Source: Acidobacteriota bacterium
GTDB taxonomy: Bacteria; Acidobacteriota; Terriglobia; Bryobacterales; Bryobacteraceae
Assembly: GCA_947466555.1 (NCBI GenBank)
Contig: CANIFK010000338.1
Coordinates: 1-6,186 of the forward strand
DNA: 6,186 nt
Reading direction: 5' to 3'
The position numbers and the translations under genes are program-made. The notes under the pieces were generated by a model. That model saw nothing but the letters and a program-made list of their open reading frames with translations. It did no database searches and was not told the origin of the DNA. Below are positions 1 to 5,274 of the stretch, piece after piece. Within the stretch, counting starts at the first letter, position 1, and every line of letters begins with the position of its first letter.

Positions 1-1233
1 GACGCTCTCTCCACCGCCTTCCACTTCCAAACCGAAGCCGGCCCCATGGTCACGGCCCAACGCGCCGTCGCCGCTCGCCTGGCCACCACGCTCTCCCCGG
101 AAACCGCCGTCCCCATGCAGTGGCCGAAGACCACCTACGCCGTCGCAGCCCTCTCCCTCGCGGCCTTCACGCTGGTCGGCATCCGCTACGGCATCCTCAA
201 CACGCTCGACCTCTCCGCCCCCGTCTCCGAAGCCGTCATCGACGTCTTCCGCTTCTCCTCCATCACCGGCAAGAAGCAGATGGCCAAGTCCGATCAGACT
301 AAGCTCAACGAAGAGCTCCAGAAGCTCGGCCTCTCCCCCGACGAAAGCGCCAAGGACGAACTGACCAAAATTGAAATGGCGAAGGAAGGCGAAATCTCCA
401 CCGCCGATATCCCCGACGTCAACGACCTATCCGACACCGTCCGCGGCGAAAAAGGCAAAGCCGCCACCGAAGGCAAAGGCACCAATCCCGGTGAAGGCGA
501 AGGCGGCGAAGGCACCCAGGATTCGAAGAACCAGGACCCCAACGACCCCGGCAAACAAGGCAAGTCCGAAGAAGGCAAACAACAGGACGCCAAGAACGCC
601 AAGCAGGGCACCAAGAGCGGCGACAACAATCTGCAGGCAGCCAAGAACAGCATGATGGACAAAATGAAGGACGCCTTCGCCAACATGATGAACAAGCTGA
701 AGCAGCCCAACCCGCAGGAAGGCCAGCAGCAGGCGGCCAACCAAAAGGGCGGCGACAAAGGCGGCCAGCAGAAGGGCGGCCAACAACCCGGCAAGCAGCC
801 CGGCAAAGGCAATGAGTCGCAGAAGGGTGCCGAACAGCCCGGCGACGAAGGCGCCGAGGCGAATGAAAAGCAGGCGCAGGCCCAAGGCCAGGGCGGCGAC
901 AAATCCGCCAGCATGCAGGCCCCGCCCGACGCAAAAAGCGGCGTCGGCAAGGCCGATGGCGACAAGTCCATCAAGGACGCCGAACAACTCCAGGCCATGG
1001 GCAAGATCAGCGAGATCATCGGCAAACGCGCCAAGGACATCGCCGGCGAGGTGATGGTGGAAGTCAACGGCGGCAAGCAGCAACTCCGCACGCAGTATTC
1101 CAACTCCACCGCCAAACACGCAGAAAGCGGCGGCGAAATCCACCGCGACGAAGTCCCCCTCCAGCATCAGCAGTACGTGCAGCAGTACTTCGAACAGGTC
1201 CGCAAACAATCCACTCCACCCGCTAAAAAATAA
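1..1233 (+). CDS. Membrane-anchored protein with low-complexity linker, 3' part (5' end outside window)
   Basis: The reading frame is open from the first base, so this is the C-terminal part of a longer protein; the ATG at 46 lies inside continuous coding sequence and need not be the start. Numbered from that ATG, a hydrophobic segment at about residues 30-46 is a likely membrane helix. Residues 75-130 are charged and helical in character. Residues 131-300 are a disordered-looking stretch rich in Gly, Lys, Gln and Glu, interrupted by a Met-rich amphipathic helix near 197-220. Residues 317-388 form a normal-complexity block ending in VPLQHQQYVQQYFEQVRK, which looks like the conserved functional part. 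The layout is a membrane anchor, a long flexible spacer and a terminal module. I do not recognise the family with certainty. The C-terminal tail recalls proteins encoded beside MoxR/VWA-type gene clusters in acidobacteria, but this is only an impression. It ends in TAATG, shared with the next gene. Confidence 0.8.
   Translation, partial: DALSTAFHFQTEAGPMVTAQRAVAARLATTLSPETAVPMQWPKTTYAVAALSLAAFTLVGIRYGILNTLDLSAPVSEAVIDVFRFSSITGKKQMAKSDQTKLNEELQKLGLSPDESAKDELTKIEMAKEGEISTADIPDVNDLSDTVRGEKGKAATEGKGTNPGEGEGGEGTQDSKNQDPNDPGKQGKSEEGKQQDAKNAKQGTKSGDNNLQAAKNSMMDKMKDAFANMMNKLKQPNPQEGQQQAANQKGGDKGGQQKGGQQPGKQPGKGNESQKGAEQPGDEGAEANEKQAQAQGQGGDKSASMQAPPDAKSGVGKADGDKSIKDAEQLQAMGKISEIIGKRAKDIAGEVMVEVNGGKQQLRTQYSNSTAKHAESGGEIHRDEVPLQHQQYVQQYFEQVRKQSTPPAKK
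748..810 (+). repeat. Degenerate GG(Q/D)(Q)K / QPGK coding repeats
   Basis: Residues 235-255 of the first gene consist of short imperfect repeats of Gly-Gly-x-Lys, Gly-Gly-Gln-Gln and Gln-Pro-Gly-Lys, encoded by variants of GGCGGCCAGCAG and CCCGGCAAG. They lie inside a broader low-complexity linker (about residues 131-300). Such tracts can change length by replication slippage; the copies here have diverged in their third positions, so they do not look like a recent perfect expansion. Confidence 0.6.
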
Positions 1234-2609
1234 TGACCCGCGCCCTTCTCCTCCTCTGTGCAGCCGCCTGCGCGGCCCAAGACTGGAAAGCTATCGAGGA
1301 GGAGACGATGCGTCACTACCAGACGCTCCTCCGCTTCAATACCAGCGATCCCGGCGGCACCGAACTCCCCGCCGCCATGTACCTGAAGCAGGTGCTCGAA
1401 GCCGAAGGCGTCGACGTCAAAATCTTCGCCGTCAACAAGGATCGCCCCAACGTAGTCGCCCGCCTCAAGGGCACCGGCAAGAAGCGCCCGCTGCTCATCA
1501 TGGGCCATACCGACACCGTCAACGTCGACCCCAAGAAATGGACCCACCCGCCCTACGGCGCCGTCCGCGAAGGCGGTTACGTCTACGGCCGCGGCACCCT
1601 CGACGACAAGGACAACCTAACCGCCGCCCTCATGAGCGTCCTCCTCCTCAAACGCGCCGGCACCCCGCTCGACCGCGACGTCATCTTCCTCGCCGAATCC
1701 GGCGAAGAGGGCCACACCCGCGTCGGCATCCAGTACATGGTCGGCGCGCACTTCAACGAAATCGACGCCGAATACTGCATCGCCGAAGGCTGGGGCGGCC
1801 TCCGCCAAAAGGGCCAGTTGAAATACGTCGGCGTCTCAACAACCGAAAAGACCCCCTACCGCGCCACCCTCATCTCCCGCGGCCCCGCCGGCCACGGCTC
1901 CAAACCGCTCCTCACCAACTCCCTCGTCCACCTCTCCACCGCCATCACCAAGGTGGCCAACTACCGCCCGCCGCTGCGCCTCAACGACACCACCCGCGCC
2001 TACTTCGAACGCCTCGCCACGATCTCATCGCCCGAAGAAGCCACCCGCTACAACGGCATCGTCGACCCCGCCCGCACCGAGTCCATCCAGGACTATCTGC
2101 AGGCCAATGAGCCCGGCAACTACTCCATGCTCCGCACCAGCGTGTCCCCCACTATCGTCCACGGCGGCATCCGCAACAACACCATTCCCTCTGAGTCCGA
2201 AGCCACGCTCGACATCCGTCTCGCCCCCGGTGACGACGGCCCCAAATTCCTCCAAACCCTCCGCGATCTCATCAACGATCCGCAGGTCGAAGTCGTCCGC
2301 GCCGTCGCCGACATCCGCCCCGCCGGCGCCCCCTCCCCGCTCAACAACGACGCCTTCAAAGTGATCGAAGAGGCCGGCAAAACCGTCTACCCCGGCGTGC
2401 CCACCATCCCCACCATGATGACCGGCGCCACCGACATGGCCAACCTCCGCGCCAAGGGCGTGCAGTGCTACGGCATCGGCCCCGCCGTCGATGATGAAGA
2501 CACCGCCAAAGGCTTCGGCCCGCACTCCGACCAGGAACGGATCCTCGAAGTGGAACTCCACAAGTTCGTGAAGTACCACTTCGAAATCGTCAAAAACCTG
2601 GCGAAGTAA
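1233..2609 (+). CDS. Exported M20-family zinc metallopeptidase
   Basis: A complete 458-residue protein with the M20 (DapE/ArgE/aminoacylase-1/CPG2) two-zinc pattern, predicted to hydrolyse a peptide or N-acyl amino acid bond. Visible motifs: GHTDTV with ligand His92 and Asp94; GRGTLDDK with bridging Asp124; ESGEEG with catalytic base Glu158 and ligand Glu159; a probable ligand Glu185; GPAGHGS with His221 of the dimerisation domain; IRNNTIPSE at 313-321; TGATDMANLRAKG at 397-409; and GPHSD with ligand His431. All key residues are present, so it should be active. Residues 1-15 look like a signal peptide cleaved after Ala15 (CAA|QD), placing the enzyme in the periplasm or outside. The start overlaps the preceding stop (TAATG) and has no Shine-Dalgarno of its own, suggesting coupled translation. 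A second start at 1308 is described separately. Substrate cannot be assigned; length fits carboxypeptidase-like members better than DapE. Confidence 0.93.
   Translation: MTRALLLLCAAACAAQDWKAIEEETMRHYQTLLRFNTSDPGGTELPAAMYLKQVLEAEGVDVKIFAVNKDRPNVVARLKGTGKKRPLLIMGHTDTVNVDPKKWTHPPYGAVREGGYVYGRGTLDDKDNLTAALMSVLLLKRAGTPLDRDVIFLAESGEEGHTRVGIQYMVGAHFNEIDAEYCIAEGWGGLRQKGQLKYVGVSTTEKTPYRATLISRGPAGHGSKPLLTNSLVHLSTAITKVANYRPPLRLNDTTRAYFERLATISSPEEATRYNGIVDPARTESIQDYLQANEPGNYSMLRTSVSPTIVHGGIRNNTIPSESEATLDIRLAPGDDGPKFLQTLRDLINDPQVEVVRAVADIRPAGAPSPLNNDAFKVIEEAGKTVYPGVPTIPTMMTGATDMANLRAKGVQCYGIGPAVDDEDTAKGFGPHSDQERILEVELHKFVKYHFEIVKNLAK
1297..1310 (+). promoter_or_regulatory. Internal Shine-Dalgarno and ATG in the M20 gene
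   Basis: AGGAGG at 1297-1302 lies 5 bases before an in-frame ATG at 1308 (Met26). Starting there would remove the whole signal peptide and begin right at the first helix of the catalytic domain. The three glutamates that encode the site (residues 22-24) all use GAG, whereas elsewhere in this gene I count 21 GAA to 5 GAG. The annotated ATG at 1233 has no such ribosome site. The site is visible; its use is inference. Confidence 0.45.
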
Positions 2610-2616
2610 TTACTTC
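2603..2616. repeat. 14-bp perfect palindrome at a convergent stop/stop junction
   Basis: GAAGTAATTACTTC is formed by the AAG-TAA ends of the two convergent genes, whose stop codons abut at 2609/2610 with no spacer. It is AT-rich in the middle and has no T-tract on either side, so it is not a convincing intrinsic terminator. No other terminator is visible at this junction. Confidence 0.6.
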
Positions 2617-3641
2617 TTATCGCCCAGCTGCGCCGTCGTCCGCGCCAGGTAGTTTTCCACCTGCGCTTCGTTGCGGATGGCTTCCAAATACGCGCCGCGC
2701 AGCAATTGGTCTTTCCGGTTCAACAGCGTTTCGCGAATCGTCTGCTGCACGCGCGGATCGCTCAGCTCGCGCTGCCCGGCCGACTCGCGGCTCAACAGCT
2801 TCAGAATCCGGTAGCCCTCGCCCGTCTTCAACACGTTCGAAACCTGCCCCGGCTTCATCTCGTTGATCATCTTCCGCAGATCCGCGCTCGCCTTCGCCAG
2901 CGCCGATTCGGCCACAAAACCCATATCCCCGCCGTTCGACGACGAACCCGGGTCTTCCGAATAGTTCTGCGCCAGCATCGAGAAGTCTTCGCCGTTCCGC
3001 AGCCGCTGTTCGATGTTCTGAATCTTCCGCCGCGCCTGGTCGTCGTTCTGCGCCTTGTCGTTCTTGAGATTCCGGAATTCGGCTTCCGCGTTCGGCGTCA
3101 CCAGAATCTGCGCCAGGTGCACGGTGGGCTCGGCCAGGTTGAAGCTCGGCCGGTTGGCGCCGTAGAAATCGGCAATGTCTTTTTCGGTGATGTTGATCTT
3201 CGAGGTGATCTCTTTGTTGATCACTTTTTCAATGGAGAGTTTCTTGCGGATATCGGACTTCAGATCCTCCGCCGTCATCTTCTTCGCCGTCAGCTGCTTC
3301 TGAAACTCTTCCTGCGTGTACGGAGATTTCAACTTGTTAAATTCGGCCTCAACGTCGGCTTCCGGCGCCAGCAGGCTCTGCTTCTCCGCCCGCTGCATCA
3401 TGATCTCCTGGTCGATCATCGCCCGCAGCGTTTCCAGCTTGTTGATCTGCACCCCGTCGTCAGCCGCCGCCGGCGAACCCGATTGCGGAAACTGAATCGA
3501 ATACTGCTTATCCAAATCCGCATAACTAATCGACCTCCCGTTCACCGCCGCCGCCACATTGGCCGGAGGAGTCTTCTTGCAGCCGGCAAGAATCGAAACG
3601 ATCGCAAGGGTGACGAGGGTTGTGTTTCGGGATAGAGACAT
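2610..3641 (-). CDS. Parvulin-type peptidyl-prolyl isomerase lipoprotein (SurA/PrsA-like)
   Basis: A complete 343-residue protein, predicted to be a lipid-anchored envelope chaperone that catalyses cis-trans isomerisation of prolyl bonds and helps exported proteins fold. The N-terminus has a basic n-region (MSLSR), a hydrophobic core and lipobox LAGC, giving a lipidated Cys21. Residues about 30-165 are a helical, charged SurA-N-like chaperone region. The parvulin domain spans about 170-285: VHLAQILV at 174-181 (family ARHILV), FSMLAQNYSEDPGS with GGDMGF at about 220-242, then the GQVSNVLKTGEGYRILKLL core strand and helix. A charged C-terminal helix follows. I chose the ATG at 3641, not an in-frame TTG at 3653, because it begins exactly at a clean signal peptide and the predicted promoter leaves a short leader before it. 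It is divergent from the zinc-ribbon/FKBP pair and convergent with the M20 gene. Confidence 0.93.
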   Translation of the reverse strand: MSLSRNTTLVTLAIVSILAGCKKTPPANVAAAVNGRSISYADLDKQYSIQFPQSGSPAAADDGVQINKLETLRAMIDQEIMMQRAEKQSLLAPEADVEAEFNKLKSPYTQEEFQKQLTAKKMTAEDLKSDIRKKLSIEKVINKEITSKINITEKDIADFYGANRPSFNLAEPTVHLAQILVTPNAEAEFRNLKNDKAQNDDQARRKIQNIEQRLRNGEDFSMLAQNYSEDPGSSSNGGDMGFVAESALAKASADLRKMINEMKPGQVSNVLKTGEGYRILKLLSRESAGQRELSDPRVQQTIRETLLNRKDQLLRGAYLEAIRNEAQVENYLARTTAQLGDKK

Positions 3642-3659
3642 TGGGGTTTGCAATGGCCT

Positions 3660-3687
3660 ATTGTAGCGCGGTGCGAAAAACTCTACA
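3660..3687 (-). promoter_or_regulatory. Candidate promoter for the parvulin gene
   Basis: Read on the minus strand, TACAAT (3665-3660, 5 of 6 matches to TATAAT) follows a weak -35, TGTAGA (3687-3682, 3 of 6), after a 16-base spacer. Transcription would start near 3653, about 12 bases before the ATG at 3641. The -35 hexamer is the same DNA as that of the divergent promoter. Confidence 0.45.
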
Positions 3688-3698
3688 TCCCCGCACCG
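3669..3698. promoter_or_regulatory. Inverted repeat CGGTGCG-N16-CGCACCG, possible operator
   Basis: Two perfect 7-bp arms at 3669-3675 and 3692-3698, with centres 23 bp apart, flank the shared -35 hexamer. One arm falls in the spacer of each divergent promoter and the dyad centre lies within about one base of the hexamer centre. That is the geometry expected of an operator for a dimeric regulator acting on both promoters. The repeat is directly visible; binding is inference. It could also be a chance dyad in GC-rich DNA. Confidence 0.4.
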
Positions 3699-3709
3699 TA
3701 CGCTATAGT
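3682..3709 (+). promoter_or_regulatory. Candidate promoter for the zinc-ribbon/FKBP genes
   Basis: TCTACA (3682-3687, 4 of 6 matches to TTGACA), a 16-base spacer, then TATAGT (3704-3709, 5 of 6 matches to TATAAT). Predicted transcription starts near 3716, about 10 bases before the ATG at 3726, so the leader would be very short, which fits the lack of a proper Shine-Dalgarno there. Confidence 0.5.
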
Positions 3710-3721
3710 GGGTCTAGACCC
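3710..3721. promoter_or_regulatory. 12-bp palindrome GGGTCTAGACCC over the predicted start site
   Basis: A perfect 12-bp palindrome with a central CTAG, placed between the candidate -10 and the ATG at 3726, so that it covers the predicted +1 at about 3716. A protein bound here would block the plus-strand promoter; alternatively a transcript starting upstream of it could form a small hairpin just before the start codon. Confidence 0.4.
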
Positions 3722-3725
3722 CGGA

Positions 3726-3956
3726 ATGAGTACCAAAAAGAAAAACACGGCCAAAGACGTCAAGGTCATTGCCGACGAGATTCTCGAAAGCGCCCACCTC
3801 GCCGCTGGGGTTGCTCCTGCCAAGCGCAAGGAAAAATGCGAAGTCTGCAACGCCGAAGTCGCGCCCAATTCCACTGAGCCCCTCTGCTGGGTCTGCCGCC
3901 GCCTGAAGATCAGCGCCTGGCGCGATTCCGACCTGCAGGCCGCCGCTCCGGAATAA
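3726..3956 (+). CDS. Small zinc-ribbon protein
   Basis: A 76-residue protein of unknown function. It has a lysine-rich start (STKKKNTAK), a predicted helix at about 11-28, and four cysteines, Cys38, Cys41, Cys54 and Cys57, spaced CX2C-X12-CX2C, the pattern of two zinc knuckles making a compact zinc ribbon. No signal peptide or membrane segment is seen, so it should be cytoplasmic. The second knuckle is followed by RRLKISAWRDSD, a basic and aromatic stretch that could contact nucleic acid or a protein partner. The ATG at 3726 is chosen because the open frame before it contains the divergent promoter and reads as non-coding; only a weak CCGGA precedes it, close to the start. It leads a probable two-gene operon with the FKBP gene, whose GTG lies four bases after this stop. 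Function is not assigned. Confidence 0.8.
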   Translation: MSTKKKNTAKDVKVIADEILESAHLAAGVAPAKRKEKCEVCNAEVAPNSTEPLCWVCRRLKISAWRDSDLQAAAPE

Positions 3957-3960
3957 GCCC

Positions 3961-4404
3961 GTGCGCGCCGTCGCCATCCTGGCCCTGACGCTCCTCGCCG
4001 CCTGCGATTCCTACAAGCTGTCCAAAGCCGTGCCGCCCGTCAAAGGCAAGCTGCGCCAGCAATACGTCATGCGCGTCATCGAAGTCGCCCCCGGCACCGG
4101 CAAGCTCTACGAACCCGGCAAGCTGATCCAGGTCCACTACACCGGCTACCTCCGCGACGGCACGAAGTTCGACTCCTCCCGCGACCGCAACAAGCCCTTC
4201 GAATTCGAACAGGGCAAACGCAAAGTCATCCCCGGCTTCGACAACTGTTGCGAAGGCCTCCGCGTCGGCGGTAAGCGCCGCCTGCTCATCCCCTATCAAA
4301 TCGCCTACGGGGAAAAAGGGCGCCTGCCCAAAATCCCCGCCAAGGCCGAACTAATCTTCGACATCGAACTGCTAGACGTTCTCGAGCCCCCGCCCGCAAA
4401 GTGA
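3961..4404 (+). CDS. FKBP-type peptidyl-prolyl isomerase lipoprotein
   Basis: A complete 147-residue protein with a GTG start. Residues 1-15 form a lipoprotein signal with lipobox LAAC (Cys15), predicting membrane anchoring outside the cytoplasm. The FKBP domain covers about 35-141. Visible active-site positions, matched to human FKBP12: Tyr60 in VHYTGYL (Tyr26), Phe70-Asp71 in GTKFDSS (Phe36-Asp37), Phe80 (Phe46), Val89-Ile90 in KVIPGF (Val55-Ile56), Tyr116 in IAYGEKG (Tyr82) and Phe133 in LIFDIELLDV (Phe99). Phe93 replaces the usual pocket-floor Trp59. An unusual Cys96-Cys97 pair follows. It should be a single-domain isomerase that helps exported proteins fold. The GTG is four bases after the zinc-ribbon stop, with GGA about 8 bases upstream inside that gene, so the two are likely cotranscribed and coupled. 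Its 3' end overlaps the convergent oxidoreductase gene by 33 bp. Confidence 0.93.
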   Translation: MRAVAILALTLLAACDSYKLSKAVPPVKGKLRQQYVMRVIEVAPGTGKLYEPGKLIQVHYTGYLRDGTKFDSSRDRNKPFEFEQGKRKVIPGFDNCCEGLRVGGKRRLLIPYQIAYGEKGRLPKIPAKAELIFDIELLDVLEPPPAK

Positions 4405-5274
4405 TTCGTACACCCACCCGGCCACGGCGACATCTTCCAACCCCAACCCCACGCTCTTAAAAACGGTAATCTCCTCCGCGTTCTGCCGCACCCGCCCGTC
4501 CCGCAACTCTTCCACCCGTCCCCACCCCGCCTCGTCCAATCCCAACAGCAAATCCCCCGCCTCCATCCGCGCCTGCTCAATCGAATCCGCCACAATCGCC
4601 GACGCCCTTGCCAACAGCGCCCCCGGCAACTCCCGCCGTCCCGCCGCGTTCGACCCAGCCGCATTCACATGCGTCCCCGGCCGCACCGAAGCCGCATCAA
4701 ACAGCGGGTCTTTCGCAAATGTAGCCGTTACAACAACGTCAGCCTCCCTAACCGCCGCGTCCGCCGTCTCAGCCACCTCCGCCCCCATCTCGGCAGCAAA
4801 CGCCTCCGCATTCTCCCGCTTCCGGCTCCACACCAAAACCCGCGAAACTTCCCGCACCGCCCGCACCGCGTCCAGCTGCCCCTTCGCCTGAAACCCACTG
4901 CCCAACACCGCCACCGTCACCGGCCCCGCCACCGCCAACCGCCGTGTCGCCAAGCCGGAAGCCGCCCCCGTCCGGATCTGCCCCAGCCAGTTGGCTTCCA
5001 ACAGCGCCAGCGGCCGCGCCGTCGCCGCGTCATAGAGCAGAAAATGAAACCACGCCCCGTGTTTGGCATGCGTTGCATACACCTTCGTGCCAAAGTACTT
5101 CTCGTTGTAACCGGCCAGCGCATGTAGCACCGCCCCGCTCGGCATCGCCATCCGCCTGCGCGGCTGATTGAAAGCCCGCCCAGCGCGCCAATCGTCGAAC
5201 GCCGCCTCCAACAGGTCCACGGCCTTCCCCATAGGCAAATGCGCCCGAACCGCCGCCTCGTCGATATGTATCAT
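4372..5274 (-). CDS. Ornithine cyclodeaminase/mu-crystallin family NAD(P)-dependent enzyme
   Basis: A complete 300-residue protein of the OCD/mu-crystallin family, which includes ornithine cyclodeaminase, alanine dehydrogenase and ketimine (pyrroline-2-carboxylate) reductases. Motifs in order: GTKVY with substrate-carboxylate Lys64; LGQIRTGAASGLATRRLA at 97-114; Rossmann loop VAVLGSGFQAKGQL at 121-134 for NAD(P); TATFAKDPLF at 183-192; HVNAAGSNAAGRREL at 202-216; and VFKSVGLGLEDVAVA at 271-285. By my alignment from memory, Asn209 sits where true cyclodeaminase has its catalytic Asp (GGD), which argues for a dehydrogenase or imine reductase instead. The ATG at 5274 is chosen because AGAGGA lies a few bases upstream and the protein then starts at the family's usual N-terminus. 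This ATG overlaps the upstream hydrolase stop as ATGA, so translation is probably coupled. The substrate is unknown. Confidence 0.9.
   Translation of the reverse strand: MIHIDEAAVRAHLPMGKAVDLLEAAFDDWRAGRAFNQPRRRMAMPSGAVLHALAGYNEKYFGTKVYATHAKHGAWFHFLLYDAATARPLALLEANWLGQIRTGAASGLATRRLAVAGPVTVAVLGSGFQAKGQLDAVRAVREVSRVLVWSRKRENAEAFAAEMGAEVAETADAAVREADVVVTATFAKDPLFDAASVRPGTHVNAAGSNAAGRRELPGALLARASAIVADSIEQARMEAGDLLLGLDEAGWGRVEELRDGRVRQNAEEITVFKSVGLGLEDVAVAGWVYESLCGRGLENV

Noticed and set aside
748..810. CRISPR-like or tandem-repeat array in the first gene
   Set aside because: Repeats are short, imperfect, in frame and without spacers; they are a protein low-complexity linker.
294..1209. Long minus-strand open frames opposite the first gene (260-273 codons)
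   Set aside because: They encode Leu/Ala/Gly/Phe- or Cys/Pro/Ser-rich sequence that mirrors the low-complexity plus-strand gene; no domain motif or ribosome site supports them.
2603..2616. Intrinsic terminator at the M20/parvulin junction
   Set aside because: The palindrome has no loop, a weak AT-rich centre and no following T-tract on either strand.
2706..3635. 309-codon plus-strand open frame opposite the parvulin gene
   Set aside because: The translation is Arg/Leu/Val-rich without motifs, while the opposite strand encodes an unmistakable parvulin lipoprotein.
3642..3653. Upstream TTG start for the parvulin gene
   Set aside because: It would add only MQTP before a perfect signal peptide start and would coincide with the predicted transcription start.
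3648..3725. Longer start for the zinc-ribbon gene
   Set aside because: The extra 26 codons run through the divergent promoter region and do not resemble the rest of the protein.
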